Numbered from the stretch's first letter, positions 23,624-35,297 are shown. The stretch: DNA of 64,000 bases from Neoechinorhynchus agilis (GCA_051530055.1 CM121342.1:16244001-16308000), one strand, 5' to 3'. Notes: generated by a model not told the origin, from the sequence alone. Program-made: numbers and translations.

Positions 23624-25873
23624 TTTCCTCGAGTGTACTCGCTGTCAGATCTAATGGAAGAGATAGAGCGCTTGGGTCTTATGCAATAAAGTGTTAAGGT
23701 TGAAGATTGCGTGACGTGTCTGATCTTCTAGAGATCGTACCTTTAAATCAAAGCCTATTCAATGACATACCAAATATTTCTCAAAGCTTGTCGCTTTACT
23801 CAAAATTCTACAACGGACTCAGTTGCTATCTGGGGCGCATAATGAATCCCTGAAAATGATTCTGGATTCGTGCGCACACATTTGGGGGAATCGCGATCAA
23901 GAATGCGTGGATGAGCAGATATCGCACTTTTTCTGGAGTTCAGGAAGGATCTTGAGTTGCGATTATGCGTCTGGATAAATCACTATTAAATATGTAGAGA
24001 ATGTACAGCTGCAGCGGCACATCAGGGACACGAAATTCTGAATTTACGAACATCAACAAGCATTTTATGGAACTTATTCCAAATTAAAGATTAAACAGCT
24101 TCTGTTCATAGCCATCAACGTTTCGCAAACAAAAAATAATCTTCAACTCTTATGATAGGGATTCGGATAACGAAGAAAAGTATTGAACTCAAAAGAGTGC
24201 TCGCCACCAAATAAAGACTAGTCACAGGCAACAAATCTTTCCCCATATCAACCACGTTCGAACTACTATTGAGTCAAACCCAGTGAATCCATAAAACACG
24301 AAGCATGAGAAAATATGACAGTAACCGTCAGACAAAGAAAAACAAATATTGCACCACTAACCATGAGTTTCTTTTCGGGGCTAAAAAATTGCTGCATTCA
24401 CAATTTACTAGAAACAGTCGGCTCATCGATCAAAAAAGAGGAAAATTTCCAATTGTCAAGCAAGGCGCACCACTTTCCCCAACAAACGTCCCATGTTCAT
24501 AAAAAAAGGTTAAATCGTATCGTTCATTTCAATTCGGCATGTGCGTCAAACGACCACACTTTTTGTGGCTGGAATCGCGATGCAAACAAAAACGCTTATC
24601 TACTACAAAACAAAGATAATAGAAAATGAAAACTGCAACATCAATAGTTGAACATAATGATTTTAGGCGGGGAAACGGATATCATCTAAATGATACTGAA
24701 CAGTTGTACTAAATTGAAGTATGTTCCGATCATATAAAGAATTTTTGCGCGAGGAAGAGCAATTTAAAATTTATCCATGTTCATAATCTAGGTACTAAAC
24801 TGGAATTGGCAATTAAATCAATGCGAACTTTTCAAACTTCTCGATGCTTCAATTCGATAGCGAGTTCTGGCAGTATAAAGAAAAACGCACTGTCAAGCAA
24901 TGCTGAAGAAAAACTCGATGTGAGAATAAAAGACGTTACTCTTCTAAACGGAGAATGCACTCGCCCTTTTTGATTTCAGCAAGCGATGACAATTTTTAGG
25001 GTTTTCAAGTGCCCTATCGCACTGTTAAAAATATATGGTCAACAACAAGTAGCCACACTTTAGGAGTTACAATTGTGCGTTGGCGAATCCTGCCCCCGGT
25101 GCTTTCGTTACTCATTTATATTCGAAATATTTCACAAGGTTTTCCTTGCCTCTTCAGTCGATATACATACAATATTGTTAATGGAAATCCCACCTTCTGA
25201 AATTGTATGGGCGTTTAAATACTGAAAAATGTTGAACAAAACTAAGAACGCAATGTATAAAGTCCATTAATTTGATCAAAATTTTATATTTGTATCGAGA
25301 AACTCAAAGATAACGTCATTTACTAGTTCTATTTTCCATCGAGAAACTCAAAGATAACGAGGAAATAAAATCAATTCATTGAGTGAGAAATCTTACAGAA
25401 AGACAACGTTTTGGATCACACGCGGAAAAGTGGACCGTTTGAAGCGAAGGGAGAAGACAAGAGCGTTATACGGATTTAATGTGACAAGTTGATTATGCAA
25501 CTGGCAACAGACGAAGTTCCCTTTGTAAAAAGAGAGGGACAAGAGACCAAAAGATGACGGAAAACTTACGCACATAATAAAAATGCCTTGTCTAAGTTAT
25601 TGCAAGTGTCTAGAAAAAGATCGAATTTACCAGCAGCAAATCATGTTAACAATTTGCAATGATCTCTTGATTTAAGCGCCGAATGATTAAAGCCGATTAG
25701 AGATCTGAATATATTCCAGATACATCTTATCGATGCTTTTGTTATTGATTGACATCCAGTTCACATACTCGATATGGTGAACATATTTTACCATATGAAA
25801 TGCAATGTCCTCAAAGTTGCATCCAAGCAATATTTTAACGTCTAATACGATTTATTTAAGTGATCAATCAATC
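23624..25873. other. 2.2-kb gene-free region
   Basis: No coding sequence is recognised. Short open frames at 24,305-24,629 and 25,009-25,200 (plus) and 25,393-25,575 (minus) lack domain features. A 20-base direct repeat (cgagaaactcaaagataacg) occurs near 25,298 and 25,339. The left end is the upstream region of OGDH, the right end the 3-prime flank of MIC60. Confidence 0.5.
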
Positions 25874-27845
25874 TTAAGAAGAACGTTCCATAGTTTCACA
25901 GGGTGTAACCTGTAGACACTGCCTTCCAGCCTCTGCCAATAGCAACCGAGTGCTTTGATCCAAAGTGAGAAAATTTATGGCATCACGAATCCAGTCTCCA
26001 AACGCACGTTTTGGCTCACCTTTCAAGAAATTCAAAATTTTAACCGCATCAAGAAGATCGTCACGATTACCAGTGTCAACGGCTTGACTAGCAGCATCAA
26101 TCAATTCAACGTTTGTCAATGTTTCGAGGTCCGTTTCGTCGATATTCGGTTTGGTTCGACCAAAGTGTGGAATGAGTGCATTAAAATAAGAATAAAGGTA
26201 ATCTATTAAACGACGATGGTTGTCATCTACGTAGGCTACTCGCTTAGATATCCGAGCTACTCTTTTAAAACGTTTTCTCAGCTCAGTGTCGTTTTCAATA
26301 CCGAAAACTGGAGCATTCACTATTGTTTCTTTGATAATGTCAGTAATAAAATCAATAAACGCCTTATCCCCAACACTTCTTGTGTCTGAGTTTACTCGAA
26401 TTACAGTTTCAAGCATTTGGAACCGATGCGGTGATGAAAGGAGGAGTTCACGTAGGCGACTATGGATGCTGAATGTCAGTTTTTTTCAAGGCAATGAAAA
26501 CATTAACATGGATTAACAAGATCATAAGAACTAGTGAATGCACCATATAACAGACTAACAAATTGAGCGAACTGCAATGCTCAAAACTGTTAAAAAAAGC
26601 TTCTGACAAACAAATAAATAAATGACATTCAGATCAGGTAGAAGTTAGCCACAAGCTTTGAGTCTTTTGCTGCCTTCGCTCAAGATCTATCCGTCTCTCT
26701 AGGATGTTCTCCAGTGCACTTACTTTAGCGTTTAAAACATACAAATCCTTTCTTAGTTCAAGTTTCTCTTCTGCCCTCATCTCTTCCAATCGATGCTCAT
26801 ACAATTCAGTCAATCGTTTCTGCTCTTCGTCCATTATAGAACCAAGTCACTCTTTTATTGCGCGAACACCTTAAAAAAGAGTGAGTTTCCTCGCTAAAGA
26901 AGCATACTGGTCTGACAAAAGGGTTGCCTGTTCATCCAGTTGCTCATCGAGCAAACGTTGTGATTCCTTTGTCAATTCTGCGTTAATCTCCTCCCTTATG
27001 GAAGGAAATTTCGAGTCAAGCACCAACTGAACGCGCTGATTAAGATCTCTTTCAATCAGTAACTGCCTAAATGCCTTTTCTTCGGCCAAACGCCTGCTCA
27101 ATTCAAGCACTGATTCGTGAGCACGAACAAGTAGGAGTTTTGACAATGGGCCAACATCGACAGAACCTCCAAAAGCATTCTGGGCGTCATTGAAAAGTAA
27201 TTGGAAACGTTCAATCAACGAACTAGGATCATATAGTTCACGTAGACCATTTAAGCGCCTTTCAAAATATTCTCTCAATTCGATTATCTTACTTTGATAG
27301 TGACCAGTCTCACCGAGCTGACTGAGTTCCTTCAAAACTGCTTCGCAGACCCCAAAGCACTCCATTAATTCATGATGTCCCGGTATGGTTTTTTCAATGC
27401 TGCATTGATTATGACTCCAATCGATCAAAAACGAATAATAATCGTCGAAATGACTTAAGGCGATATCAAGACATTTGGTAAATTTTGCTGTTATCTCGTT
27501 CATACGCTCCTTGACTTCATCGGCACTCATTACGACTTTATCAGCGGGTTTAACGAACGCGAGCTCAACGGTTTCCTTTAGTTGATCATTATCCTCTTTT
27601 TGGAGCGGTGAAGGTAAAGTTTCAATTTGTGCAATTTTCTTGCTGCTTCCAACATCTATATAGGAAATATATCCCATCAACTGTTTGCGAAACTCGGCAT
27701 CGTAAAGTCCATAAATAACCGCGGATGCAACTGTCGTCCCAGTTGCAAATAAGATTGCTCTTTTTATAGAAAGACTCTGTCTGGGGGATTGGGTGCTATA
27801 TGAGCGAGAAATAACTTTATGGACTGAAATAAATCGACAAATCAT
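25874..27845 (-). CDS. IMMT: MICOS subunit MIC60/mitofilin, three or more exons
   Basis: MIC60 is an inner-membrane protein that shapes crista junctions. The first coding exon (27,845 to about 26,910) starts MICRFISVHKVISRSYSTQS, an arginine-rich presequence, followed by a membrane span at about residues 28-47 (ILFATGTTVASAVIYGLYDA) and a long charged helical region (coiled coil). A middle exon (about 26,834-26,634) continues it (ELYEHRLEEMRAEEKLELRK, LERRQQKTQSLW). The last exon (about 26,450-25,874) has the mitofilin signature: NAPVFGIENDTELRKRFKRV, ISKRVAYVDDN, LIDYLYSYFNAL, FLKGEPKRAFGDWIRDA. The ATG follows TTTTTGCAG directly, so a 5-prime exon or a trans-splice acceptor is likely. The total is about 570 to 590 residues, shorter than human (758) as in other invertebrates. 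The exact exon 1/2 junction is uncertain. Confidence 0.88.
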
Positions 27846-29155
27846 CTGCAAAAAGTAGTAAACTAAATTTTTGTTGAGAACAACACACAAACATCTTAAA
27901 TGTGACTTAAATCATTTTGAATTTGCACTCACATCAATTGTATTCAATCATTCAAGGTTTTCTGCAAATTAAATATATTTGAATTTGAGCGAAAAGCTGC
28001 GCTAATATCAGTTAAACACACTTGTTTAACGGTATATTATGTGAATTTATATGACCAATTAAATACCATTTTCGATTGCAAGTTGTCTTATAATATAAAT
28101 TTCTAAAAAGACTTAGCAAACACAAAGGAACTATAATTTTGATTCTTTATGGCCGAAAATATTCCGTCAAAAAGGCTGAGATAACTCACATTTTATAAAG
28201 ATTTAAATAAATTAAATAATTTCGAGTTTTCGCTATTTCCACATGAATAGCGATCGTCATATCACTTCCATAATGAAGGAATTAAAAGATCGAGCAAATT
28301 TATACACGGGTTTGCAGATTGGGCGCTTGTCTGATATCTGAGGACAAAAGATTTCTTTTCTTGTTTGTTTCTCTATGCTAAAGACTTTCGAGGTTGATTT
28401 TCTACCCGAACTGGAGAATTGGCCTTCTTGTCCAGATTCTTTAAGTCCAGTTGAAGCCCAAAACAAGGTTTAATCATTGAGCTGCTATATTAGATTAGGA
28501 AGCATAATGTGCGTTTCTGTTGATATTAAGATTTAAATTACAATTCCTAGTTTGTTGGTCCCTCAAAGAGCAGCAATGGAATGTCCATGTTGACTGGAAA
28601 TTGAATTTTTATACTTCCTGAGCGCGAGCGATATGTTCTTTACAAAATGGACGGCACAGCACTAAACACTTATTGAACTCGATCAATACTTATCGCCCCA
28701 TTATTTTAGCCAATACGACTCTCTATGCATTGGATTCATTAAATCCAGAGGTTCAGTGTCTTGATGCAAACACCTTATCTCAAAACGTTTACTGCGTTCT
28801 CAAACACTGAAGGAATGTTCAAACTTTGATTCGGTAATCACTTTGTTGAAAAATATGGGGTACCGTTTACATTTTAAAAATTGTAAATTCAATGTATGGC
28901 AAACTCCACAAAAATAAATAATTCGTACCCACGTTTCAGATATAGAATGCCGTTAGAAAGCCTAAGTTGAAATCAAGCGCTTTTCAATCGCCAATGTGTT
29001 GTCTAAAATACTCGATATGGAGAAAATTGACATTAATCAATACCTTTAAGACTGCCACTAATATGCTCTTATTTGCAATATTTTTATTAACTCCATTTCA
29101 AAATTCCAAAGGTAACGCGAAAAATTGCATTCATCTTCAATTTCCGTCGATACTG
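27846..29155. other. gene-free region
   Basis: AT-rich upstream region of MIC60 and further unassigned sequence. The minus-strand open frame 28,257-28,466 has no recognised domain. Confidence 0.5.
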
Positions 29156-29497
29156 TCAGTTCCAGTTCTTTACTCTATTACTCAAGTTGGATTCAGTAAA
29201 ATTGGTAATTAATTCCTGATCGTTCGGATAAGAATGCTGAAAAACTAGAACAATCAATCGACTTATTCGCGACACAGATGAATCAAATGCTGGGATTGCT
29301 ATTCCAGTCGCGCGTAGAACACCAAAGCATCCCAAGTGTACTGAAAGCGAGCCTTGACGCCACCCAGGGTCGGAAAGGTCAACATCTAAAATTCCAGTCA
29401 TTATGCGACGGATCTCATCGTCGAAAGCGGGAAGGGTTTCAATTTGGAAGCACGGTTCAAAGTGGAGAAGGAGATTCATTTCGGTAGGACTAATCAA
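29156..29497 (-). mobile_element. diverged LINE fragment related to the 43-46 kb element
   Basis: The minus strand reads FDDEIRRIMTGILDVDLSDP, GWRQGSLSVHLG and AIPAFDSSVSRI. The 43-46 kb LINE has LDGVIRKQLGHILNVKFSDT, GWRQATFPTAHGG and ALPVFFSSCRAS at the same spacing. The two are therefore homologous but much more distant than the copy at 5.2 kb. It is an old, short remnant of the post-RT region. Confidence 0.7.
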
Positions 29498-29921
29498 TGT
29501 AAAAGCATGAAGTTGGCATATTGCTTGTGTGCGTCAAGTTACCAAGCATTACTGCCGCAAAAAGCGAAGACTGAGAATATATGAGATAAAAAACTCGCAT
29601 TCCAACGGCGAGTATACCTGAATCGCTCCTAGTGAAAAAATAATTAAAACTCCAATAGTTTATCAAAAGTTATCGAATTAGAAGGAGAAAATGAGCGGCT
29701 GTAATGAACAGTATAGCGGTGCCAAGTAGAAGAAATCGTCCTTAAACATAGAAAACAATCCACGTTTACAAAATAACCTTTAGCTTAGAAACAATAGGTC
29801 CCATAAACTCATGGGAGTTGCTCAATGTCAGTAGAACCTGTTTTCAAAACTCCTTGGGGATAAAAGAAGGCAAGTCGGATTGGCTAATCATTGATCATCA
29901 AGAGCTAACTCGTGAACTCAA
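29498..29921. other. short gene-free spacer
   Basis: No coding signal is seen. It presumably holds the upstream region of the secreted-protein frame at 29,922. Confidence 0.4.
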
Positions 29922-30479
29922 ATGAACTTCTACGCTATCGCTTTCGCTTCTGTTATAATCGCCATTGCATCCTGCGCCGGACAATGCGGCCTTCCAGTAC
30001 AATGCAGAGAAGAACCGATCTGTAGTGTCGACCTAGCTGAAAGCATCGTCCGGACGTTCAAAGTTGTAGTAGAACGAACACCGAATACCCGCGGTTAACA
30101 ATGCGCTCAAAAGAAGTCAGTCTGCGAACCGGAGACAGAATGTCAACAATGCGCTCAAAGGACGGCGGTCTGCGAACAGGAGACAGAATATCAACAATAC
30201 GCCCAAAGGACGCCAGTCTGCGAACCGGAGACAGTTTGCGAACAGGAGCCAGTCCACAAAATGGAATCAGTTTTATAGCCATCCGTGCAAAAATCGCCCT
30301 CGGCGCCGGCCTTTGCGATGCCAGTGGTTAGAATAACATTCCTCCAACCGAAATCGGACCCTATACAAAGTTCAATTCAGGAAGGTCGCGATGGCGCTCA
30401 GCAGGAGCCAATTTGTGAGGAAAGAGGTTCCAAAATCTGTTTCAGCTCGGTACGATATCCTTCCTCGATGTCCTTGTGA
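29922..30479 (+). pseudogene. interrupted cysteine-repeat secreted protein
   Basis: An ATG opens a clear signal peptide (MNFYAIAFASVIIAIASCA, cut expected near residue 19) and a Cys-rich stretch (GQCGLPVQCREEPICSVD). The same frame then reads an 18- to 19-residue repeat about three times (QQCAQ...VCEPETE, QQCAQ...VCEQETE, QQYAQ...VCEPET) and a further ORF with CEERGSKICFSS. The frame is interrupted by two stops between 29,922 and 30,479, so it is a decayed gene, unless those parts are spliced out. The family is not recognised. A Penelope-like fragment begins right after it at about 30,485, which may have replaced its end. Confidence 0.5.
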
Positions 30480-30484
30480 ATCGA

Positions 30485-31220
30485 CATCATGATGGAACGG
30501 TGACTTCGAGTCTTTATCGAAAATCCAAGGTACCATGGTGACCATCGGAATGGACAAGTCATCTACCTATTCAGGACAAGATAAGGGTGGCACGTTCATA
30601 TTTCCGTAGAGCCCTGAACATTTGGTCGTCCAACCCCATTTGGTCCAATGAAAGGAATAACATCATCAAGGTCCTGCGGTTAAGGGGATATCCTAAGTGG
30701 GCTATTGATATGGCCAGAAAACGTATCAGGCGACGACCCGATCAACGCAATAACGATTAATCGCACATTCTTTCATCAGTGAAGAGGCCACTAACAAACT
30801 ACGGACCTTACAAAGAATACAGAATACGTACATGCGGAGTCTACGAAATAGGATGTTCGGAATGCGATAAAAAGTATATTGGACAGACGAAGCAAGGTCT
30901 GAGCAAACGCATCCAACAGCACAAATACGCGTGTAGGCGTTTCGATCAATCTTCGGCAATATCTAACCATGAGCAGACATCTCAACACCGTGTTGATTTT
31001 GACGGTGCTACTATGATTATGGTCGAAGCGAACTGGAGGCAGACTCGTGTATGAGGTCATACACATTGCAGCGAACTGGACAATGGGGGGAAACAAGGCG
31101 AACTTTAGTCTCGCACTCCCAATCAACGATTTAAAGCTCAAAGAAAGCCGAACATTGCGCAGGGGTTCGGGGGGACATTAACTCCCCGAATCACGGGCAC
31201 CGCTAACCCGCGCTCCTGAG
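30485..31220 (+). mobile_element. Penelope-like element, 3-prime fragment with GIY-YIG domain
   Basis: Translation gives the RT thumb region (SLYRKSK, then FRRALNIWSSN, LRLRGYPKWAIDMARKRIRR) and then a GIY-YIG nuclease: CGVYEIGCSECDKKYIGQTK, LSKRIQQHKYACRRF, SAISNHEQTSQHRVDFDGA. The layout matches the C-terminal third of Penelope-like elements, which use the GIY-YIG endonuclease with their RT. It is diverged from the copy at 52.9-54.7 kb, 5-prime truncated and contains stops, so it is inactive. Confidence 0.85.
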
Positions 31221-31324
31221 CCTAAGGTAACCCGCATACAAACCAATTTGTGAATGTCTGACGAGGTGGATTTTGTCCACGAAATATTAAGCAATAAAAA
31301 TGAGTCTCGGTGTTTGATCCGCAC

Positions 31325-32279
31325 AAAGATTTAATTTTTGAACTTAAATAAAAGTTTTGGCTTAAGACATCTTGCAAATGTTTAAAGTCCTCTGCAAAAA
31401 CTGAAGGCGCATAATCCTCAATTGGATATGGATTTTAATTGAAGAACTCCCAGCTGACAGAGCTAATGAATTGTATAATCTCAGTTTTCTTTGAAAATAA
31501 TAAATATGGAACAGAGCACGAAATGATTATTGTTGTTAATTGAGAGATACAGCTCTGAAAACGCTATAGGATTGTAATTTTCCTGTGGCAAAATAAGAAT
31601 TGGATATAATTAAAAACTACTATAAAGAGGGTAGCTTAACACGAAGATATTAAGAATCGATAAAATCTGAATCGCAAAGATTTAATTTTTGAACTTAAAT
31701 AAAAGTTTTGGCTTAAGACATCTTGCAAATGTTTAAAGTCCTCTGCAAAAACTGAAGGCGCATAATCCTGAATTGGATATGGATTCCAATTGAAGAACTC
31801 CCAGCTGACAGAGCTAATGAATTGTATAATCTCAGTTTTTCTTTGAAAATAATAAATATGGAACAGAGCACGAAATGATTATTGTTGTTAATTGAGAGAT
31901 ACAGCTCTGAAAACGCTATAGGATTGTAATTTTCCTGTGGCAAAATAAGAATTGGATATAATTAAAAACTATAAAGAGGGTAGCTTAACACGAAGATATT
32001 AAGAATCGATAAAATCTGAATCGCAAAGATTTAATTTTTGAACTTAAATAAAAGTTCTGACTTAAGACATCTTGCAAATGTTTAAAGTCCTCTGCAAAAA
32101 CTGAAGGCGCATAATCCTGAATTGGATATGGATTCTAATTGAAGAACTCCCAGCTGACAGAGCTAATGAATTGTATAATCTCAGTTTTCTTTGAAAATAA
32201 TAAATATGGAACAGAGCACGAAATGATTATTGTTGTTAATTGAGAGATACAGCTCTGAAAACGCTATAGGATTGTAATC
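31325..32279 (+). repeat. 350-bp tandem repeat, 2.7 units
   Basis: Units start at about 31,325, 31,676 and 32,025 (aaagatttaatttttgaact). Spacings are 351 and 349 bases, and the third unit stops at 32,279. Copies differ only by a few substitutions and 1- to 3-base indels. No coding content was recognised. The sequence is AT-rich. Confidence 0.95.
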
Positions 32280-32726
32280 TAAAACTTGGTAGAGAAAGAG
32301 GGGCACTTAGTAATGAATTGGTTCATAGATAGTTTATGTTAATTTAATCTTATATTATTTTGAAATTTATAATCATTTCTTAACACATGCGTACTTTTAT
32401 CGCTCTATACTTTTTTCGCACTTTTTACCAGGATTGCTTTTTGGTGACAAATCACTATAAGCGTATTTCGCAGTTTAAATCAAAATAATGAGTATCTATA
32501 ACGAATGCGCCTCCTCGAAATCTGACTTTCAATTGATGATAATTGAATGTGCCGCAGTCATTCGTTAACTAAGGCACCACATCTTCAATTAAAATGTCTA
32601 TTGAAAACTATTACTCTACTTCGACTGTATAGTTGGGTTTGCCTGATCTGACTTAAAAGACGATCTAATCGTAGAATTCACAATGATCATATTGTCCATG
32701 TTGCTTATTCTTTTTTCTCGGATTTA
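32280..32726. other. upstream region of the Ly-6 gene
   Basis: No gene is recognised except a possible signal-peptide piece near 32,683 (MIILSMLLILFS), which could be the first exon of the Ly-6 gene if splicing removes the following stop. Confidence 0.35.
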
Positions 32727-33116
32727 ATGATTAGAATTGGCAATCTGGACGAGATCGTCAGTTCTGATGGTTACGCTCTGGATAGACTTTTGTTTAGTAA
32801 AGGTGACCTCAAGTGTTATGAATGCGACAACCAGAGTTCATCAGACTGCAACCCGATCAGTTTGTTCACTACCCAAGTTAGGTGTTCGCATGGACGTTGT
32901 TTCAAAAACATTGAGAAGGATGAGAATGGCTCAATGGTTCTAAAACGTGGCTGTGTACATTCTGAGAAGGATGAAATCACCACTCAGAGTGGCTGCGAGT
33001 TTACTACCGGTGGTATAATGGAATGCAGGTGCAAAGAGGACTACTGTAACCGCGTTACTTGGAATCACGTATCGTTTCTAACCTCACCGATAGTTCTGAT
33101 CATTCTTATTCAATAA
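32727..33116 (+). CDS. Ly-6/uPAR three-finger domain protein, probably GPI-anchored
   Basis: The frame contains CYECDNQSSSDC, a central CSHGRCFKN, GCVHSEKDE, SGCEFTTGG and the family end CRCKEDYCN. This is the ten-cysteine three-finger pattern of Ly-6/uPAR proteins (start C-x-x-C, end C-x-x-x-x-C-N). The C-terminus is hydrophobic (VSFLTSPIVLIILIQ), as expected of a GPI-anchor signal. The mature domain begins at about 32,806. An acceptor ttttgtttag just before it suggests that the signal peptide sits in an earlier exon, perhaps that at 32,683. The stop codon lies inside an AATAAA at 33,112-33,117. The ligand and process are unknown. Confidence 0.75.
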   Translation: MIRIGNLDEIVSSDGYALDRLLFSKGDLKCYECDNQSSSDCNPISLFTTQVRCSHGRCFKNIEKDENGSMVLKRGCVHSEKDEITTQSGCEFTTGGIMECRCKEDYCNRVTWNHVSFLTSPIVLIILIQ

Positions 33117-33506
33117 AGATTAAGCCATCAATCACGATCAAACACTAGTGGTAATAACACCAGATGATTTGTTACAGTTTATGAAGATTTTAATTAGAAT
33201 ATTATAAATGCTACTTCAAGTAATCAGACAAATAAATCTAGACGGTAGAATCTTTATTGACTTCAAACGCTGTCGAGAAAGCAAACATAAACGACATCGT
33301 TCGTTATCACTTAAACAAGCTAACAGACAACGCCATTAATAATCAAAAATAGTGAAAAGACAATGGAGTAGCAACTGAATTTACAGAGATGAAAAAACTG
33401 TAGAAATAATTTTGAACAGCTAGTGGCTGAACATTGAAGTCGTAAATGTTAAATACATCGGGCGCAAACTTTCTTTTTTAAGAAATTTTACATTCGAAAA
33501 ATATTT
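33117..33506. other. convergent intergenic spacer
   Basis: This spacer lies between the ends of the plus-strand Ly-6 gene and the minus-strand LRRC47 gene. No feature beyond AT-rich sequence is seen. Confidence 0.5.
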
Positions 33507-35297
33507 TTATTTAGAACAATACTCTACGTCCAGTCCGTTTATTGTCCTTTCAGGATCAGGGTAACAAATTTCAGAATTTTCGCCATTGTAAACGATAACT
33601 TGCTGTACGCAGATATTTCCGCAGATTCTCACAATATGCTTCAGCATTTCATCCATGACCCGCAAACACACGTCTTCACTCAACGCACTGGTGACCTCAA
33701 TTAGAATATCAGTTGTCGATTCTTTGATTTTAGTTTGTTCACAAGTTGAGAGAGGTGGTACAGAAATTACCAGATTGTTTGCGTCCACAAGAAAAACAAT
33801 TCCACAGTTGTTTTTATTGATCGAGTTCATGTATTTGTATTGAGTACTGAAATTGGCGCGTCGAAGACTTTTCCGATTGGCTTCAGCGCTCTTTTTAGCC
33901 TCTCTCAGACAATCTAATGTTGTCATTTCACACTTTTCGCCAAACGGTGTTAGTGTTACGCTATCGATAGGAGATAATTTGTATTGCAAAGGCAGTTTTA
34001 GTATAGACCAATCGTGCAGACCGATAAAGACAGTGGAGCGTTTCTCGCACAACTTCCCATCATGAAGGTTAGAGTGAGCTTTCAGCAAAGCCTTAAGACG
34101 TCCACGAATTTGGAAATCAAGCTGGCGGATTACGCAGGCAACACAGAAGCCGCGAATTCGGACAGATTGTTTTGTGAAATGAATAGAAGGTGGCTGTTTC
34201 GTTTTGAGCACTTGAACTAAACAAGGTTGTTGTTGCTGTTGGTCACTAATGTGAATTTTAAGGTCGTTCTTCTCTTTTGGTACACTTGATTTGAGAAAAC
34301 TAATTGCCGACTTGGTTGAACTAGGTCTTTGATCGTCGACTATTTTTTTTAGCCGTTTGTCTTTCAGCGGATTAGAGTGGGCTACGAGTTCTTTTAGGGC
34401 ACGAATTTTGTGCTCGGAGAAAAAAAAGAGCAACTTTGGGGGAAATTTGGAAAATAAATTTTATGCAATTCAAGTTCTTGGAACAAGAACCAAGAATACT
34501 TGATGCTTTTTGTAACCTAATGCGTACTAATTAAGATTTTACGTGTATCATCCTCGCGCCCATGCTAATCTTCTCTGTATCGTTCAATTTTAGAATTTGT
34601 GGCACCGAAGAAGCAACCACAACTTACTATTTCAAAACGCCTGTGTCGTGCATTACTGATTTGGTCACCAAAATCAAAGAGCTATTAAAGGAGCACAAAT
34701 TTTGTGCTATAGCCTAGAGCACTCACATAAGTCGTAAGGTAAATCTTCTAGTTTGTTGTGGCTGACGTCTATCTTCTTCAAAACTGGTAACTTATCATTT
34801 AAAGTAGGCAAGCCAGTTAATTCATTGTTAGAAACCAGTAGATTTCTTAAGAGCGGCAAATGAGGTAGTTCTAAAGTCTTTAAGGAGTTATAACTCGCAT
34901 CCAGGCTCGTTAATCGTGGAAGAGACAAGGATGAAATGTCGAGTTTATTGAGAACATTATTGGAGACCTTTAATGTTTCCAATGACTCTGGAAGTGCCAA
35001 CGGGATACTGAACAGTTGATTGTTAGATAAATCGATAAACTTGAGATTAGGTACTGAAGTCAAATCGACTGGAAATTCCTTAAAGGTTGAATTGTTCACA
35101 ATTTGTAGACTATGTAGGCAGCTAAGCTTGATAAGTTGCAGTTGAGGCAATTCTACAAGACCGACATTGTCAATTGTTAATTGATTTAAACTCGTCGTTT
35201 GAAATACTGAATCAGCAATTCTACCATCGGTCTCGCTTATCTTATCCTTTTCTTCAGGTCCTCTTAACGTCAATTGGTACTTTTGAGTATCTAGCAT
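33507..35297 (-). CDS. LRRC47: LRRC47-like leucine-rich repeat protein with B3/B4-like domain, split by a 0.3-kb segment
   Basis: The N-terminal part (35,297 to about 34,712) has at least six leucine-rich repeats (LTSVPNLKFIDLSNNQLFSI, LPVLKKIDVSHNKLEDLPYD). The C-terminal part (about 34,430-33,507) starts HKIRALKELVAHSNPLKDKR and continues with a B3/B4-type domain (VRIRGFCVACVIRQLDFQIR, HDGKLCEKR, YKYMNSINK, LVDANNLVISVPPLS, TDILIEVTSA, VCLRVMDEM), matching human LRRC47. Reading ...YDLCECSRL to HKIRALKEL restores a normal LRR, but the DNA between (about 34,711-34,416) holds a U6-like sequence and is flanked by similar 16-base strings. A donor GTGAGT at 34,726 exists, but no acceptor keeps the phase cleanly. 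The gene is either spliced in a way I cannot resolve or interrupted. Confidence 0.8.
34515..34620 (-). ncRNA. U6 snRNA-like sequence (gene variant or pseudogene)
   Basis: On the minus strand from 34,620 the sequence reads GTGGTTGCTTCTTCGGTGCC (5-prime stem-loop position), CTAAAATTGAACGATACAGA and then GAAGATTAGCATGG, which includes the ACAGAGA box and the AGC triad of U6. It is followed by GAGGATGATACACG instead of the usual CCCCTGCGCAAGGATGACACG. The 5-prime two thirds are very close to U6, while the 3-prime third is diverged and lacks a T-run terminator. It is therefore more likely a pseudogene or retrocopy than an active gene. It lies inside the interrupting segment of LRRC47, on the same strand. 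Confidence 0.7.

Noticed and set aside
24305-24629. Plus-strand open frame of 104 codons
   Set aside because: It overlaps another frame of similar length and has no recognisable features.
25298-25360. 20-base direct repeat as a possible transposon footprint
   Set aside because: It is only two copies 41 bases apart, without terminal structure.
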